Source of the DNA: Diprion similis
Lineage: Eukaryota; Arthropoda; Insecta; Hymenoptera; Diprionidae
DNA: 64,000 bases
Reading direction: 5' to 3'
NCBI RefSeq assembly: GCF_021155765.1
Contig: NC_060111.1
Span: forward strand, 7,288,481-7,352,480
Under the pieces are notes generated by a model. That model was not told the DNA's origin and did not search any database. It saw only the letters and a program-made list of their open reading frames with translations. Position 1 is the stretch's first letter, and every line of letters begins with the position of its first letter. Shown here in pieces: positions 1 to 15,412 of the stretch. Made by a program: the position numbers and the translations under genes.

Positions 1-2016
1 ACATCCGATTTATTGTTTATAATTGCATCATCGTTTATCTTTCTATCTTTAAAGAGATTTTTGCGACTTACAAATGTAATACTTCGATAAATACTCAACG
101 TACCACTATGTCTTAATGGATTTGGTAAAAAGTATCGAATTTTGACTCACAAGCCTTTTTAACTGCAAAATATCTCTGCAGCCAGTTCAATGTCAGAGTT
201 GAGTATTTTTTTATTTGACCCGGAAACTTCGCGTTCATTCCTACTTCTTTCTGTTTTAAGGAGTCGAGCTTTTTCAATTCTCAATTATCCTTAAAGCCTC
301 AATTTCTTGGTGGAGTAATTTTGGCCCGTGTGCAATCTATATTCATGACAAAATACCTTGTCCTATGAGATATTCTAATTTATCGTGATATTCTCACAAC
401 AAATTTAGTGCACCCTTAAAATTAAAATGAAAAATTTTCACCATGAAATTTGAGAAACGGTAGATAGAAGCGTAGATGAAAATGTATGGATTTTTTTATG
501 CTTCGCGTCGAAGTTTCAGCTAACTAATACAATTTTTAACTTCGATTCAATATCCAGAAAAAATCTTCCGCTGAACAATTGTCTTATTTATGTCTGCCTG
601 AATATTTTTGGCATTTTTGACTTTCTCGAATACCGATAAAATAGCAAAATGAAAATCAATTAATTTTCCATCATAAATTCAAGCTCAATTTAATTTATTC
701 GATTGGATATTGGCAGGTTTGAATACATATTATATATACACACGTATATTTACATAGTGTATATTGATATACAAAATCATAAATAATACAGTTATAACAT
801 ATCCATCAATCGAGCGATAAATAATATCTCGTAATGGTAGTGACGTTTTAAATTATATATTTGATACTACTACAAAGTCACAGTAGCTGTTGTTCTCCCG
901 TCATTTACATGATGAGAAAGAAAATAATAATATCATGATTAAATCATTTCGTGTGCTTAGAATCTTCATGAATACGTATAACAGTATCGACGAATCGATA
1001 CATAATCAGTTAGAGGATATAAAAGCGTGCATCAATCATTTACCTTTCAGAAGAAAAAAAAAAATGAATCAATAAATAAATAAATAAATAAAAGAATAAG
1101 GAAAGGAAAGACGTCGAATATGAAAAATTGAACGAAACCACGTTACGTGTTCTTCTTCGATCGCGAAAATGACTCGTGTATATATGTATATCCCAAAACG
1201 CCATATTGACTTAATGATCATGCGATCTGTAATATTAATCAGCGTTGTGAAATCGAGATTAATTATCGATCAAACATTTCCATGCTTCCTTGTCGTGTGA
1301 ATTTTCGCGAGTTAATCAACCCTCGCCCGAAGCGCACTAGCTGTGATCCTGAAGATTTTTTTTATTTCATTTTAACCTCAGGGGGTACGATAACCACCCC
1401 CTCCGCCGCAAAAAAAAAAAGAAAAAAAAAAAAAATACTAAAGCTATTATACGTGTCAACACAGATACATCAAACTGCGTGATTTTCATGATTGGTACAT
1501 AGCCGAATTGGCAGAAGCCCTGCCTTCCTCCGATACATGCACAAGTTTTCCACCCCAAGTCCTTTTAGTTACCCCCAGAAATTCTATTTGCCACCGTTCT
1601 GTCAACAAGTGGTTTTTTAACGATGCACTAGACGTACGGTAAAAACTGAAAAATGTTGTAAACGATAACGGTTTGATTTAATTGCGAAAACAATTATACT
1701 CCGTTAATAAAACCGTGGATGTCAATTTTAAACTGACGAATTTCAACTAGAGATAACGATCGTTTTGTTTTCATGGAAAATGAATTATTTCAAAATTTCT
1801 GCTAGTAAATTTTCTCGTACCTTAGCTGGGATAATAATCCAAAGAACATTGTTGGTAACATTACCAAACATTATAAGTTGAATGATGATTGATAAATTTA
1901 TAGTTTGGTTGGAAAAATTGCGAACTCTTCGAACAATGATTGGAATTTTATAATTCTTATAAATTTATCAATGACTGCATATTCCTTGTTTCCATGTTGG
2001 CGTTCGATTTGATTTC
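1..2016. other. AT-rich intergenic DNA, no gene seen
   Basis: No open frame here shows a recognisable domain or a plausible exon chain. Simple repeats are the only structure I see: an (ATAA)n run near 1064-1091 and A-rich tracts near 1410-1437. Confidence 0.6.
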
Positions 2017-2024
2017 ATGTGCAT

Positions 2025-2660
2025 TAGGGTGGGCCAAAAATTTTCAAATTTTATTAGTCAATAACTTATTAACATATCGCAAAGAACAATAAATATTTTC
2101 GTAGGAAATTAAACGATCCACAAAAGAGGTGTCTTGCGATTTTTTCGTAAATCTACTGGTTCAAAAGTTATTTAAGGTTAAAAATTAATTATGTCAAAAT
2201 TCAAGATTTTTTTCATTTCCACTCTGAAGTAATGGTTGAAAAATGAAGACAAATATAATATTTCTTAAAGTTCACGTTATCTTCTTTACTGAAACATCGA
2301 AATTTTCCACAAAATTTCCGACTACTTAACAAAAAATAAGTTTTTAACGTAAACTATTGTATAAAATTTATATTTCTATCAACTTTTGAACCAGTAGATT
2401 TACGAAAAAATCGCGAGATACCTTTTTGTGGATCGTTCAATTTCCCATTACGTATTGCTATATTCACGATGCGTCAATCCGTTGTTGATCAATAAAATTC
2501 TAAAATTAAAAAAAAAAAAAAATCGCAAACAGGCACCTCTTGATATTAATATTAAGAGCTAAAACTTTTGCAGAATTTTTTTTCGTCACTTTGAACGGAT
2601 ATTTCCATGGTAACTAACGAAAAAAAATAGTCAATGTTTTTTTTTTTTTTGCCAACCCTA
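2025..2660. mobile_element. hAT-like foldback MITE
   Basis: The termini are inverted repeats: the left end reads TAGGGTGGGCCAAAA and the right end, reverse-complemented, reads TAGGGTTGGCAAAA. Inner parts also pair: the segment around 2118-2185 (cgatccacaaaag to caaaagttatt) reappears inverted around 2380-2440. An 8-bp direct repeat flanks the element, ATGTGCAT (2017-2024) and ATGTACAT (2661-2668), differing at one base. TAGGG ends and an 8-bp duplication with T at position 2 and A at position 7 are typical of hAT transposons. There is no transposase frame, so it is non-autonomous. Confidence 0.75.
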
Positions 2661-2668
2661 ATGTACAT

Positions 2669-3935
2669 ATAAGGGAAAAAAAATTATTTCGATACAATTA
2701 AATTCAATGAATAAAACTTGAAATTTTTCAAATCTTATCTTAATCGTTTTTGCGAATATCCGTACGTCTCATGAATCGTTAAATAAAAAATCTACCGTGG
2801 CTGGTGGTTGGCTGTTATATCACCTATCGCCAGGTTGTTATTCGAAAATTACTGCAAGGTGTGTTACATCGCTGATGGACGTTTCGATTACGACAAACTT
2901 GGCATTAGTTGATCTTGCGAAGCGATTTTGCTTGGATCGAATGATCGGTAGGAGACCCAACTGATAAAAGGTGCTCATTTTATCAGTGCTATGATTTTTG
3001 CCCCCTATGACGAAGTCACTTCGATCAGTAAACATCGATACAATCGTTAAGATTGCATATCAGGTACGATAGAGCATCGAATTTGCCAGGCATGCTTACA
3101 AGCAGAAATGGAAAATTTTTTGGTTTCCATAATATAATGTTTTACGGTTGAACAAATCGACTGATCGAAACCTCCATGATGCGTCGTCGGGTTAGTTGCT
3201 ACCCTGAAAATATCGTCTCCACATTATATAGGGGTTATTTATATATCTAAAAAAAGTTACGTATAAATATAAGTAAATACTATCATTGTTATGTATTTAA
3301 TATTAAACAAAGAAAGAAAGAAAGAAAGAAAAAAATATTATTGTCCCGTTTTTCCGTGGATTTGAAATACGAGTGTTATACAGACGTTATATTTAAAAAT
3401 ATAATGTTTTAATAATGATTACTACGCTTTATCGTAGTAATTGATATATTTTTTATTTCCTTTTTTCGCCCGCGTTAAATACGAATTAAGAGGGGGAAAA
3501 AAAGATGAAAGGTCGCGAACTGATATCACTTATATATATACTTCATGTAAGCTTTATATTATACATAATACCTAATAGATACATATACATATATATTTTT
3601 CAAAACGAAATACCTCAAAATTCTCACTCTAGGCCGTGAAACTTTTTTTTTTTCTCTTTCAATTAATTATCATCCAGACATCCTGTAATATGCCGGCACT
3701 GAATTCAAACCCTGCTGCGAATTTATCTAATCGTTTATACCGAAAGATGAAATATCCTAAAACACATATGTACAGGCATATATATATATATATAGTTATG
3801 CATGTACGTCTAACGTATCAAAAGTGCCGGCTCAGCTTTTCTGTCGTGTCGAACGGCGTACGCAAATTGTACAGTCAAAGAACAAGGATGTATCAGGCGC
3901 TAACTTGAGCCACTTTTTTACTCATACCTATGCAT
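2669..3935. other. AT-rich intergenic DNA
   Basis: No gene is supported. A short (GAAA)n run lies near 3308-3332 and AT dinucleotide runs lie near 3530-3540 and 3778-3794. Confidence 0.55.
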
Positions 3936-4642
3936 GGGATATTCCACGCCAATTCTACCTGGGTTTTACCCTTGACCCTTCAGATTTGGAGCGCGATTTT
4001 TTCTACGATTCTTCTCACTTTGAAAGGTACTGGGATTACTTTTGTTCTTAGAATCGATTTTATCGACCGACCAAAATCAAAAATTTGACAAATTCTGAAA
4101 AACTCTGCATTAGATATCAGAATTTTTAAGCTTGGACTCGGAGTGGACCGATTTTTTCTTCTTACTGTTTACAAACTCTTTCCGAAAAAGAAATCGTTAA
4201 ACAAATTAGAAGCGAAAGTCATTTTACTATGGATGGTTGCTGAGACATTTTCATATGTCATATCGGATTTTTAAAATTTTTTTTAGGTATTACGGAATCA
4301 TTTTACAATTTGAAATTTTTTTTTTATCAGAAAAATGAAGGGGAAAAAAAATGTCCGTTCAGAATTTTTTTGAAAGCTTGAAAAGAGTAAGAAGGGAAAA
4401 TCAGCCCACTCCGAGTCCAAGCTTAAAAATTTTTATATCTGACGCAAGATTTTTCAGAATTTGTCAAATTTTTAATTATGGTCAGTCGATAAAATCGTTT
4501 CTAAAAATTCTAGAAAATTCAAATTGTGTCGAAAAATAAAAAAAATCGAGAACCTTTCAAAGTGAAAACAATCGTTGAAAAAATCGCGCGCCAAATCTGA
4601 GAGGTCAAGGGTTAAACCCAGGTCGAATTGGCGTGGAATGCC
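3936..4642. mobile_element. Foldback (long inverted repeat) element
   Basis: The two halves are inverted copies of one another. Left landmarks ATTCCACGCCAATTC, the segment tacctgggttttacccttgacc, CACTTTGAAAGGT and AAGCTTGGACTCGGAGT return in reverse complement and reverse order at about 4403-4640. Arms of roughly 300 bp flank a short central region. I see no transposase frame; the short frames inside are by-products. The right flank is ATGTACAT, the same target type as the neighbouring hAT-like elements, but the left flank CTATGCAT matches it only partly, so the exact ends are uncertain by several bases. Confidence 0.65.
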
Positions 4643-5499
4643 TCATGTACATTTCGCTTATAATACTATTAATACCTTGTGACTGTTGCGTTGTTTGTTG
4701 ATTGCATGTACATATGTTCATGTACCTGGGACATTGAATTCTGATCTGAAAAATTAAAAAACTCTTGCAGGATCGACGATCGCGAATTATTATTGTTGTT
4801 ATCAGTTTTTACTGATTAGTACTAAGGTTAACAATACGTAATAAATTTCTTTTATGGATTGTTTTTATTTTGCTGATATGATGGGACGACTGGATGCGGA
4901 ATTATACGGTCACGAATGTTTCATAATCAGGTTGTTATCAATATGTGTAACATGTTTTTAACATGTTATATAAAAATGCGCATAGGTGTCAATGATATGT
5001 TTGTAAATGTGAATAACTGTATTGTCGTACTATTGTATAACCTTGCGTGCAGCGATATACAATTTTTATTTCAATTTATGATTTTCAATAATTTCATTCA
5101 TTCACTTCCGCATAATAATTGGGTTTAAAAAAAATTCAACAAATTGTATATAAATACAATATATTTATACAAGTATACTGTAAACGAATACCGTCAACGA
5201 TTCACACGATCTACCCTTTGTTTAAATTTCCACTGTGTTGTACTTGCTATTTAAGATTTAAGAGAAAAGAACAGGATTATATCATATTGTTAATCATATG
5301 CACAGCTGTTTTTTATGCTAACAATACTCGTTACAGTCGTTACGTTTATTAAATATTTCATTGTTCTCGGTCGGCGAAAGCCATATTCTAAACGTGTTAC
5401 GGAGTTACGGATAAAAATTTGTTTTACTTCGTTAGTTTGTTGGCTGTTTCATAATCACACAAGTATTGAGATAAAATTTTCCTGTGCATATATGTAAGT
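4643..5499. other. AT-rich intergenic DNA
   Basis: Low-complexity A/T-rich DNA. The short frames present have no recognisable domain and biased composition typical of chance. Confidence 0.5.
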
Positions 5500-5507
5500 A
5501 TATACCT

Positions 5508-6157
5508 TAGGGTGTCCCTTATTTAGGGTGTTGACAAATTTTTGCTGCCTCATCCCCCAATTCAATTTCAAATAATTCGAAAACAATTGCCTAATTTTTT
5601 TCAGATTTTTATCTCAAGTCTGGGATAGTCCGCTTTGTGATCGAAGTTTAAATTCTTATGGAAATAGCATGGGAAAAACTTGTTTTCTTAGTATATATTT
5701 TGTTGCAAGAGTAATAATGTTTTAAAAAATTTATAACTGCGAGGTTTCAGTGACCATTAGTGCTACTATTTGTAAAAAAATTTACATCACAATACCAGCG
5801 TATCTAGACGAATTGTACATCCTGTAAAATGAAAAAAGTGAGGTTTCAAGGGTGTGCAATTCGTCGAGATTGCGTAGTATGATTATGTGAATTTTTTCCC
5901 AGACAATAGCACTAATGCTGACTGAAACCTCACTGTTACAAATTTTTTTAAACATCATTACTTTGACAGTAAAATATATACTGAGATAAAAAGTTTTTCC
6001 CATTTTATTTCCATAAGAAACTTCGACCACAAAGCGGACTATCTTAGAGTTGAGGAAAAAATTAGAAAAAATTAGCGAATTCTTTTCGAATTATTTGAAG
6101 TTGATTTGTGGGATGGGCAATAAAAATTCGTCAACACCCTAAATAAGGGACACCCTG
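5508..6157. mobile_element. hAT-like foldback MITE, near-complete hairpin
   Basis: The element is an inverted repeat over its whole length, with arms of about 320 bp meeting near 5832. The left end TAGGGTGTCCCTTATTTAGG pairs with the right end CAGGGTGTCCCTTATTTAGG when the right is reverse-complemented. Inner pairs include AGTCCGCTTTGTG and GAGGTTTCAGT. The flanks ATATACCT (5500-5507) and ATATACAT (6158-6165) are an 8-bp target duplication with one mismatch. There is no coding capacity. Transcripts through it would form a long double-stranded stem. Confidence 0.75.
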
Positions 6158-7524
6158 ATATACATACATGCATAATTTACGTGTGAATACTGCAGGGAAA
6201 ATCGCTATTCGATGTGACGTGCAGTTAAGTAGTAACACGTGAGGTTGAAAAGTGAAAATGAACGAGGTGACAAGCAATTGGCACTAGATCTCACACTTGC
6301 TTGATTTTATTGGCTTTTGTGTGCATTAACTACAATATACTTATAAATAAAATTCACCGCAGTGTGAGCGTCTCGATAGCACAATTATTTAAATGTTTCC
6401 AGCTGCGACGATGATTTGTATTTAATGTCAAAATTGTTGTTTATAATCATTGTGGTCGAGTGAAAATACACTCGTGTATATTGCTGCTATTTGGAATCTC
6501 TATCTAAAGTTCGATCTCTATAATGTTGTGATATACTGTAGCCAAATCAGTCGAAATAAAGGTACGAATATATATCTCATATCATATAATCATACCGCTC
6601 GTACATATCACATTTTGAAGAATTTATTCCGTCCTTCCAATTAAACGAGAGAAAAAAAAAATTTATTCATATACTATATATGGAAAGTATATTGCTCATC
6701 TGCTGCAAAAAAAAAAAAAACACTTTTGTCGCTAAGTTTTGTATGAAGTTATACGTTGCGCAATTTTTCTTGTACAATTTCAATTGTCAAAGACTTATAG
6801 TGATTTGAGAGTAAATGAAATTCCAGATGATTCCATCTTATCTGCTATTCTATTCAACACTTCCCGCGCCTTGGTTAACTTTTGTTCATTATCGATAGAT
6901 AGAACTACTGATTCGCTCTGCACGGATTATATAGTCTGTATTCGCAGCCGTACTTACAGCTTATGTAAATCAAAAATAATTCACTTTAAACAGCTAAGAT
7001 CTAATCATCGTTTTCACGCGATAACTTATATCATTGGAAAGTCATGTGAAAATCGAATCCCGTACGACTTGTTTTCACGGCTGACGTCGACTTTCCATAA
7101 CATAATTAATATAAGTACTAACGAAAGATAACGTCAGCAGGTAAGGAGAAAAAATACTTCACAGATTAATTGGAAGAATAATGTAATGATAGAAATCTTC
7201 GGAGTACGATCTAACGAGTGTTTTCTTTTTTTACACCTACGAGAATCCTGAGACAGAGAATATAACATTTTCTGATATTCCTAGAATGTGAAAAGCATCT
7301 TTCAAATTGCAGGAACGTTAGTCTGTTGAATTTTTGGTGCTCGTTGATGCTATAATACTTTTTCAAGAATACCTTTTTATCATTCACTCTGGGTGCTACA
7401 CTATTAGTGCGAATTTATGTTACACTACTGTAACTGTAATGTAACGATGCATGAAAAACATGATTATTTGGTATTTATCATTGGCACATTTCACCATCAA
7501 ATCTCATGGAACTGGGCTCAAAAT

Positions 7525-7581
7525 GTGTGATTTTATTGATTTGATTTGTGATTTTTATTGATTTGTGTGATTTTTATTGAA
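7525..7581. repeat. Short degenerate tandem repeat
   Basis: About three copies of a roughly 20-nt unit TGTGATTTTTATTGATT, with small length changes. Confidence 0.5.
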
Positions 7582-7887
7582 AACTAAAGACCTATATTTT
7601 CTGTATCAATTCTACATTTTCATGTCCTAAAAATTTATTGCACCGGCACACGAAAAAAAGTGCTTTGTACCTAAGACTAGACCTATGAATTCTCATGTAT
7701 TTTGACGTGCTGAATCCGAATCTGGCGATAAAAATGATTTTACACAAAAAATTTGTGTAAACACCAAAAACGGAACATTCACCATAAAGGGGATCAGCAT
7801 CAGAGATATTCGCATACCATTTTTGTTTTTTTTTCTACATTTTAAAAAACAACCCTCAGAAGGGGAGAATTTTTCTTATGTCATTTA

Positions 7888-7907
7888 GGGGGGGGGGGGG
7901 GGGGGGG
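7888..7907 (+). repeat. Poly-G tract (G20)
   Basis: Twenty consecutive G residues in an otherwise AT-rich context. It could fold as a G-quadruplex. The exact length may be affected by homopolymer sequencing error. Confidence 0.85.
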
Positions 7908-8925
7908 TCTTTAAATCTCGCAGAAGATGGTAAAATACTGAGGAAAGGGTCAGAAACCCTAAAAATTCGATTTTTGCTTCACTGCACGACAGTTAGCAAA
8001 AACATTCTTGAACTGTCTAACTATCGGTTAACATAGACGATTGTAAAACGCTTTTTGCGATTACTGTTCGAAAATTAAAAAATTCCGTCGCTGCTTCGAA
8101 AAGGTTTGAGAAGCTTGAAGTTTGTCCATGTGAGCGTGGTATTCTCTATAATATAGAACAGTTTGAATTTCTGTATTAAACCTAATCACCCTACTTCAAT
8201 GTTCATTTATATGTTTAATGAAATAATTTTTGTTTAAACTCGGATTTCTAACTTGGCGGAAAGTTATTGCAAAGAAATTGCGGGAAAGAAATCGTGCAAG
8301 ATTTCGCCATAAACATATTACGAAGTATACGAAATTTTTTTACTGAAACGAAGAACATAGTTAGTGCCGTTAATTTATCGTATTATCGTGCATGACAGTT
8401 TTGCAATACCAATTTTACTCAACAGTGAACAATTCGATTTCATCCCAACGAGTCTTTCGTTACTCTAAAAATATCTGCACTGTGCATTTTTTGTTGCCTC
8501 ATTAAAAGATTATTTTATCAATAAAATTATATTCTTTTCCCTACCCTCAAAAAAATTTTTTTTTGGACCAGCTTTTCTTCTCTCAGTATGCTTCCGGTTA
8601 GTTTTACCGTACCGAATCTTGATTAGAAATTTGACGAACCGGTTGATGACCATGCCGATCAAATTAAGCTCCCAGGAAAGCGACTTCCGCACAACTCGTA
8701 ACTGATTTTGAATTTTCGGTACACCACTAACTGAAGATCACCTGAGCTGATAAGAGGACAAAAAATGCTATAAGGATTGACCATCACGTTGATTGAACAA
8801 ATGTGTTGACATTAGTTTCCGGCAAAATATTTTTCGGATACTTTGCACAACGATATGGAAAATCTGAATTACTTTCTGTCCAGAACTATCTTTCATTGTT
8901 AGTAGTGTTCGATGTATCTAGAAAT

Positions 8926-8952
8926 ACACACACACACACACACACACACACT
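8926..8952. repeat. (AC)n microsatellite
   Basis: About 13 uninterrupted CA dinucleotides. Confidence 0.9.
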
Positions 8953-9287
8953 GTTGTGTAAAAGTAAATAACGGCTTGACCGGCTTTTGATCTTCTCGCT
9001 CTCCCATAGTGACACCTTTGTAACCATGCTCTGCTACCCAATGTAACAATAAACTATATTACAATACCCCCTAAAGTGCGCGTGCTTATTCTTTTGTGTA
9101 ACACTATCAATAACAACAGCTAGTGTGAGATCGTTGACGATGGAATCGCATGACGCTGTGAATTATAAAACGGAATCGATCAATCTCGATCAATCAGTGT
9201 CTCTTTGCATTTGATTTCGTGGGGTCAAGATTTGAAATAAGATATGTCACAAATGACGGATGAAAATAACATAGGATTATTGACGGA

Positions 9288-11185
<1,898 letters not shown>

Positions 11186-11328
11186 GTCCTCTGCAGATTA
11201 TGGACTGTTAGAAATCGCCTGGCGAAAAATCACGACTGAAGAAATAACAATCGGTGATATTGTCGGTTAACTTTTTTTTTTTTATACTGATCGAATTATT
11301 TTTTGTTTTGTTACTCAAGGGTTTTTTC

Positions 11329-11334
11329 AATAAA
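11329..11334 (+). promoter_or_regulatory. Polyadenylation signal of amylase gene 1
   Basis: AATAAA about 145 bp downstream of the stop codon, followed by T-rich DNA. Confidence 0.6.
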
Positions 11335-13537
11335 TTTTTCACCGCTTCATATTCAAAATTTTTCACCTAATTATCCCGGTGTCAGATCTATTCTGGCGAT
11401 AAATTCTCATCAAGTTCAAACTTTGATCTGGATTAGTATAGTCCTCAGGATCTGTGAGCTGAATCGTAAAGTGTGTACCTTGTATATATATGTATTCTTG
11501 AACATGTGGAAACTCCCGTGGCTTCAGTGTCATGGAAGACTACTACGGAAAATTAAACATTCCGCGTATCCTTAATCCAGTTTTTCCAAGATGCTAAATT
11601 TCTTAAATTATTAGAGTAAATACAATAATCTATAACAAGCATAGAGCTTAGAGTAAATTCAACTTTAAAAATCTCATAAACATGATTATGAAAATCGAAT
11701 ATTTTAACAGTTATCGATAAAATTCGATCGATTTGACGTGGACTATTTGAATCGGTGACATATTTTGTTCAATTCTTGTACACTTCTTTTTTTTCCACGA
11801 TTCAAGATTTTTCAATTATCGCATGTTTTTTCTGGAATTAATTCAAACAAAAGTGTTACAGAGCAAAATACATGACGGTATTGTCGATAGCAATGCTTTC
11901 TTTTAATTGATTTGAATTAAAAAAAAAAAAAAGTAATTAACATAGATAAAATCTGATCACCGCGTTGCAATCGTTGACTGTAAATTTAAATTTCTGAAAA
12001 ATCAACTTTTATTTAAAACCTATTCAACATATTATCTGAAGTAATTGCAATGATTGATCAAACAGGGCTGATTGGTTTTAATGTGCCATGCAAAAATTTT
12101 GTAGAACCAATAACTTAACATCAATTCACGATGATGTGGTTCTCAATGGAGTAAGTAAATGGAAAAAGCAAATCCATACAATGGATAGTATTGGAACCGA
12201 GTCTAGTAGTAATAGAATAACATATACGTAAATATATGCAACGCGTGGAATGTTTTCTGGAGGCAAGCAAAAAGTCCAAGCGATCAAAGTGTATCTATGT
12301 TATTGAGATAGGAGTCAGAACGAACATTCAAGAACTGCAATTGAATGCGGTTAAAGTCCAAATAGCGTGACTTTCGTAACACGTATAACCATTTCTGAAT
12401 CGATTTTACTTAGTATACTTATACTACTAGTAACCAATACACGAATTGAAGTTGATTTTATCACAAACAAATAGTTTTCGTTGACGCCCAGAAGTGAATC
12501 TATCATTTTGATGTATCTAGAGGAAAAAAAAACTGAATATTTTCAAATCTGAACTTATATGTCGTTTGAGGAGTGTTATGTACAACCAAAGTGCGGTAGA
12601 CAACTACTACCGAAGTAAGTGCCAAGTTTATTAATTATGAAGATTTACTTTCATTTTGTGAAATAATGGTAAATATTCAATGGAAAATTTTTATCGTTAA
12701 TCTGTGGTAAATTTTACTTAGGAATTCACTTCAAGTTCAGCCTTGAATGATTCTGCTGGTTGATTACAGTTTCAAATAAATATCGTTCAACTCCAGCTCC
12801 TGACAGTTCGATGTTCGATTCTGTGTTTAAAAACGTACCGTACTATATCTCTAAATTATGCCTGTACGTACCTATCCTATCTTAATTATAGGTATATGCC
12901 CCAATCTTTCAATCAGCGTTGAAAAGAATGATTTCAATCCACGCGTCAACAGTTGTTGTTTATATCACTAAGTCGCGTGGCAGTCTACGAAGAAGTAATC
13001 GGCGTTGGCAGATCAAATTGACTTTAGGACGTGTGCCACTGGCTTATTCATAACTAATCGCAAAGAATCAGTCACCTCGTTATCGACCACTTCTTTCCTC
13101 TGTTGATAACAACGAAGAAGTGAAGCTAGCTGATACAGACTCACTGATGTTGATGCATAATTTTTCATCAATCAACGTTTGCTGATCGCATGGTTTCTTC
13201 GAAAAGGTTCATATTTTAGAAAGAAATTTCGCACATACAAAATGAGTGTTCTATTTACAAAATTATATACAAATTAATTTTTATCTAAGAATTTGAACAA
13301 TTAAATATTTGTGGCGAATAAAAACAGCTCAAGATGGCTGTTAGGGGTCACTTATATTATGATATAGATATAAACAATAGAGATAAACTGCTCATCGTCA
13401 GTGAAAGTGGGTCGAGTTTCTTCACAGTTTTTACTTTTCATTAGCTTATGCACCATAATCGGAAGTACATAGTGCCTTTAAACGTGACAATTTTTCATGA
13501 CGCACCGACGATATGCATCTCTCAGTTTCCAGCGTCT
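11335..13537. other. Intergenic DNA between convergent amylase genes 1 and 2
   Basis: A/T-rich. I found no exon, foldback element or amylase pseudogene fragment. No clear AATAAA for the minus-strand gene 2 is visible just downstream of its stop. Confidence 0.55.
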
Positions 13538-15350
<1,813 letters not shown>

Positions 15351-15385
15351 TTTGAACATTATGCACTCCGACTGAAAGGATTCAA

Positions 15386-15412
15386 TTTATATTTCCCCTC
15401 TATAATCTTATC
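15386..15412 (-). promoter_or_regulatory. Amylase gene 2 core promoter
   Basis: On the minus strand, GATAAGATT starts at 15412 and TATAAA spans 15391-15386, 41 bp before the aligned start codon. The GATAAG core is a GATA-factor site. The homologous position in genes 1, 3 and 4 reads GATTAGATT. Confidence 0.6.

Larger units (their letters stand above)
6166..9287. other. AT-rich intergenic DNA upstream of the amylase cluster
   Basis: No exon chain or recognisable protein. It contains a G20 tract (7888-7907), a degenerate short tandem repeat with unit like TGTGATTTTTATTGATT (about 7525-7581) and an (AC)n microsatellite (about 8926-8952), each listed separately. Confidence 0.5.

Noticed and set aside
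4351..4539. Frame inside the foldback element at 3936-4642
   Set aside because: Lies in an inverted-repeat arm and has no similarity to a transposase.
6739..7131. 130-codon plus-strand frame
   Set aside because: No recognisable domain, no supporting splice structure, and composition typical of chance in AT-rich DNA.
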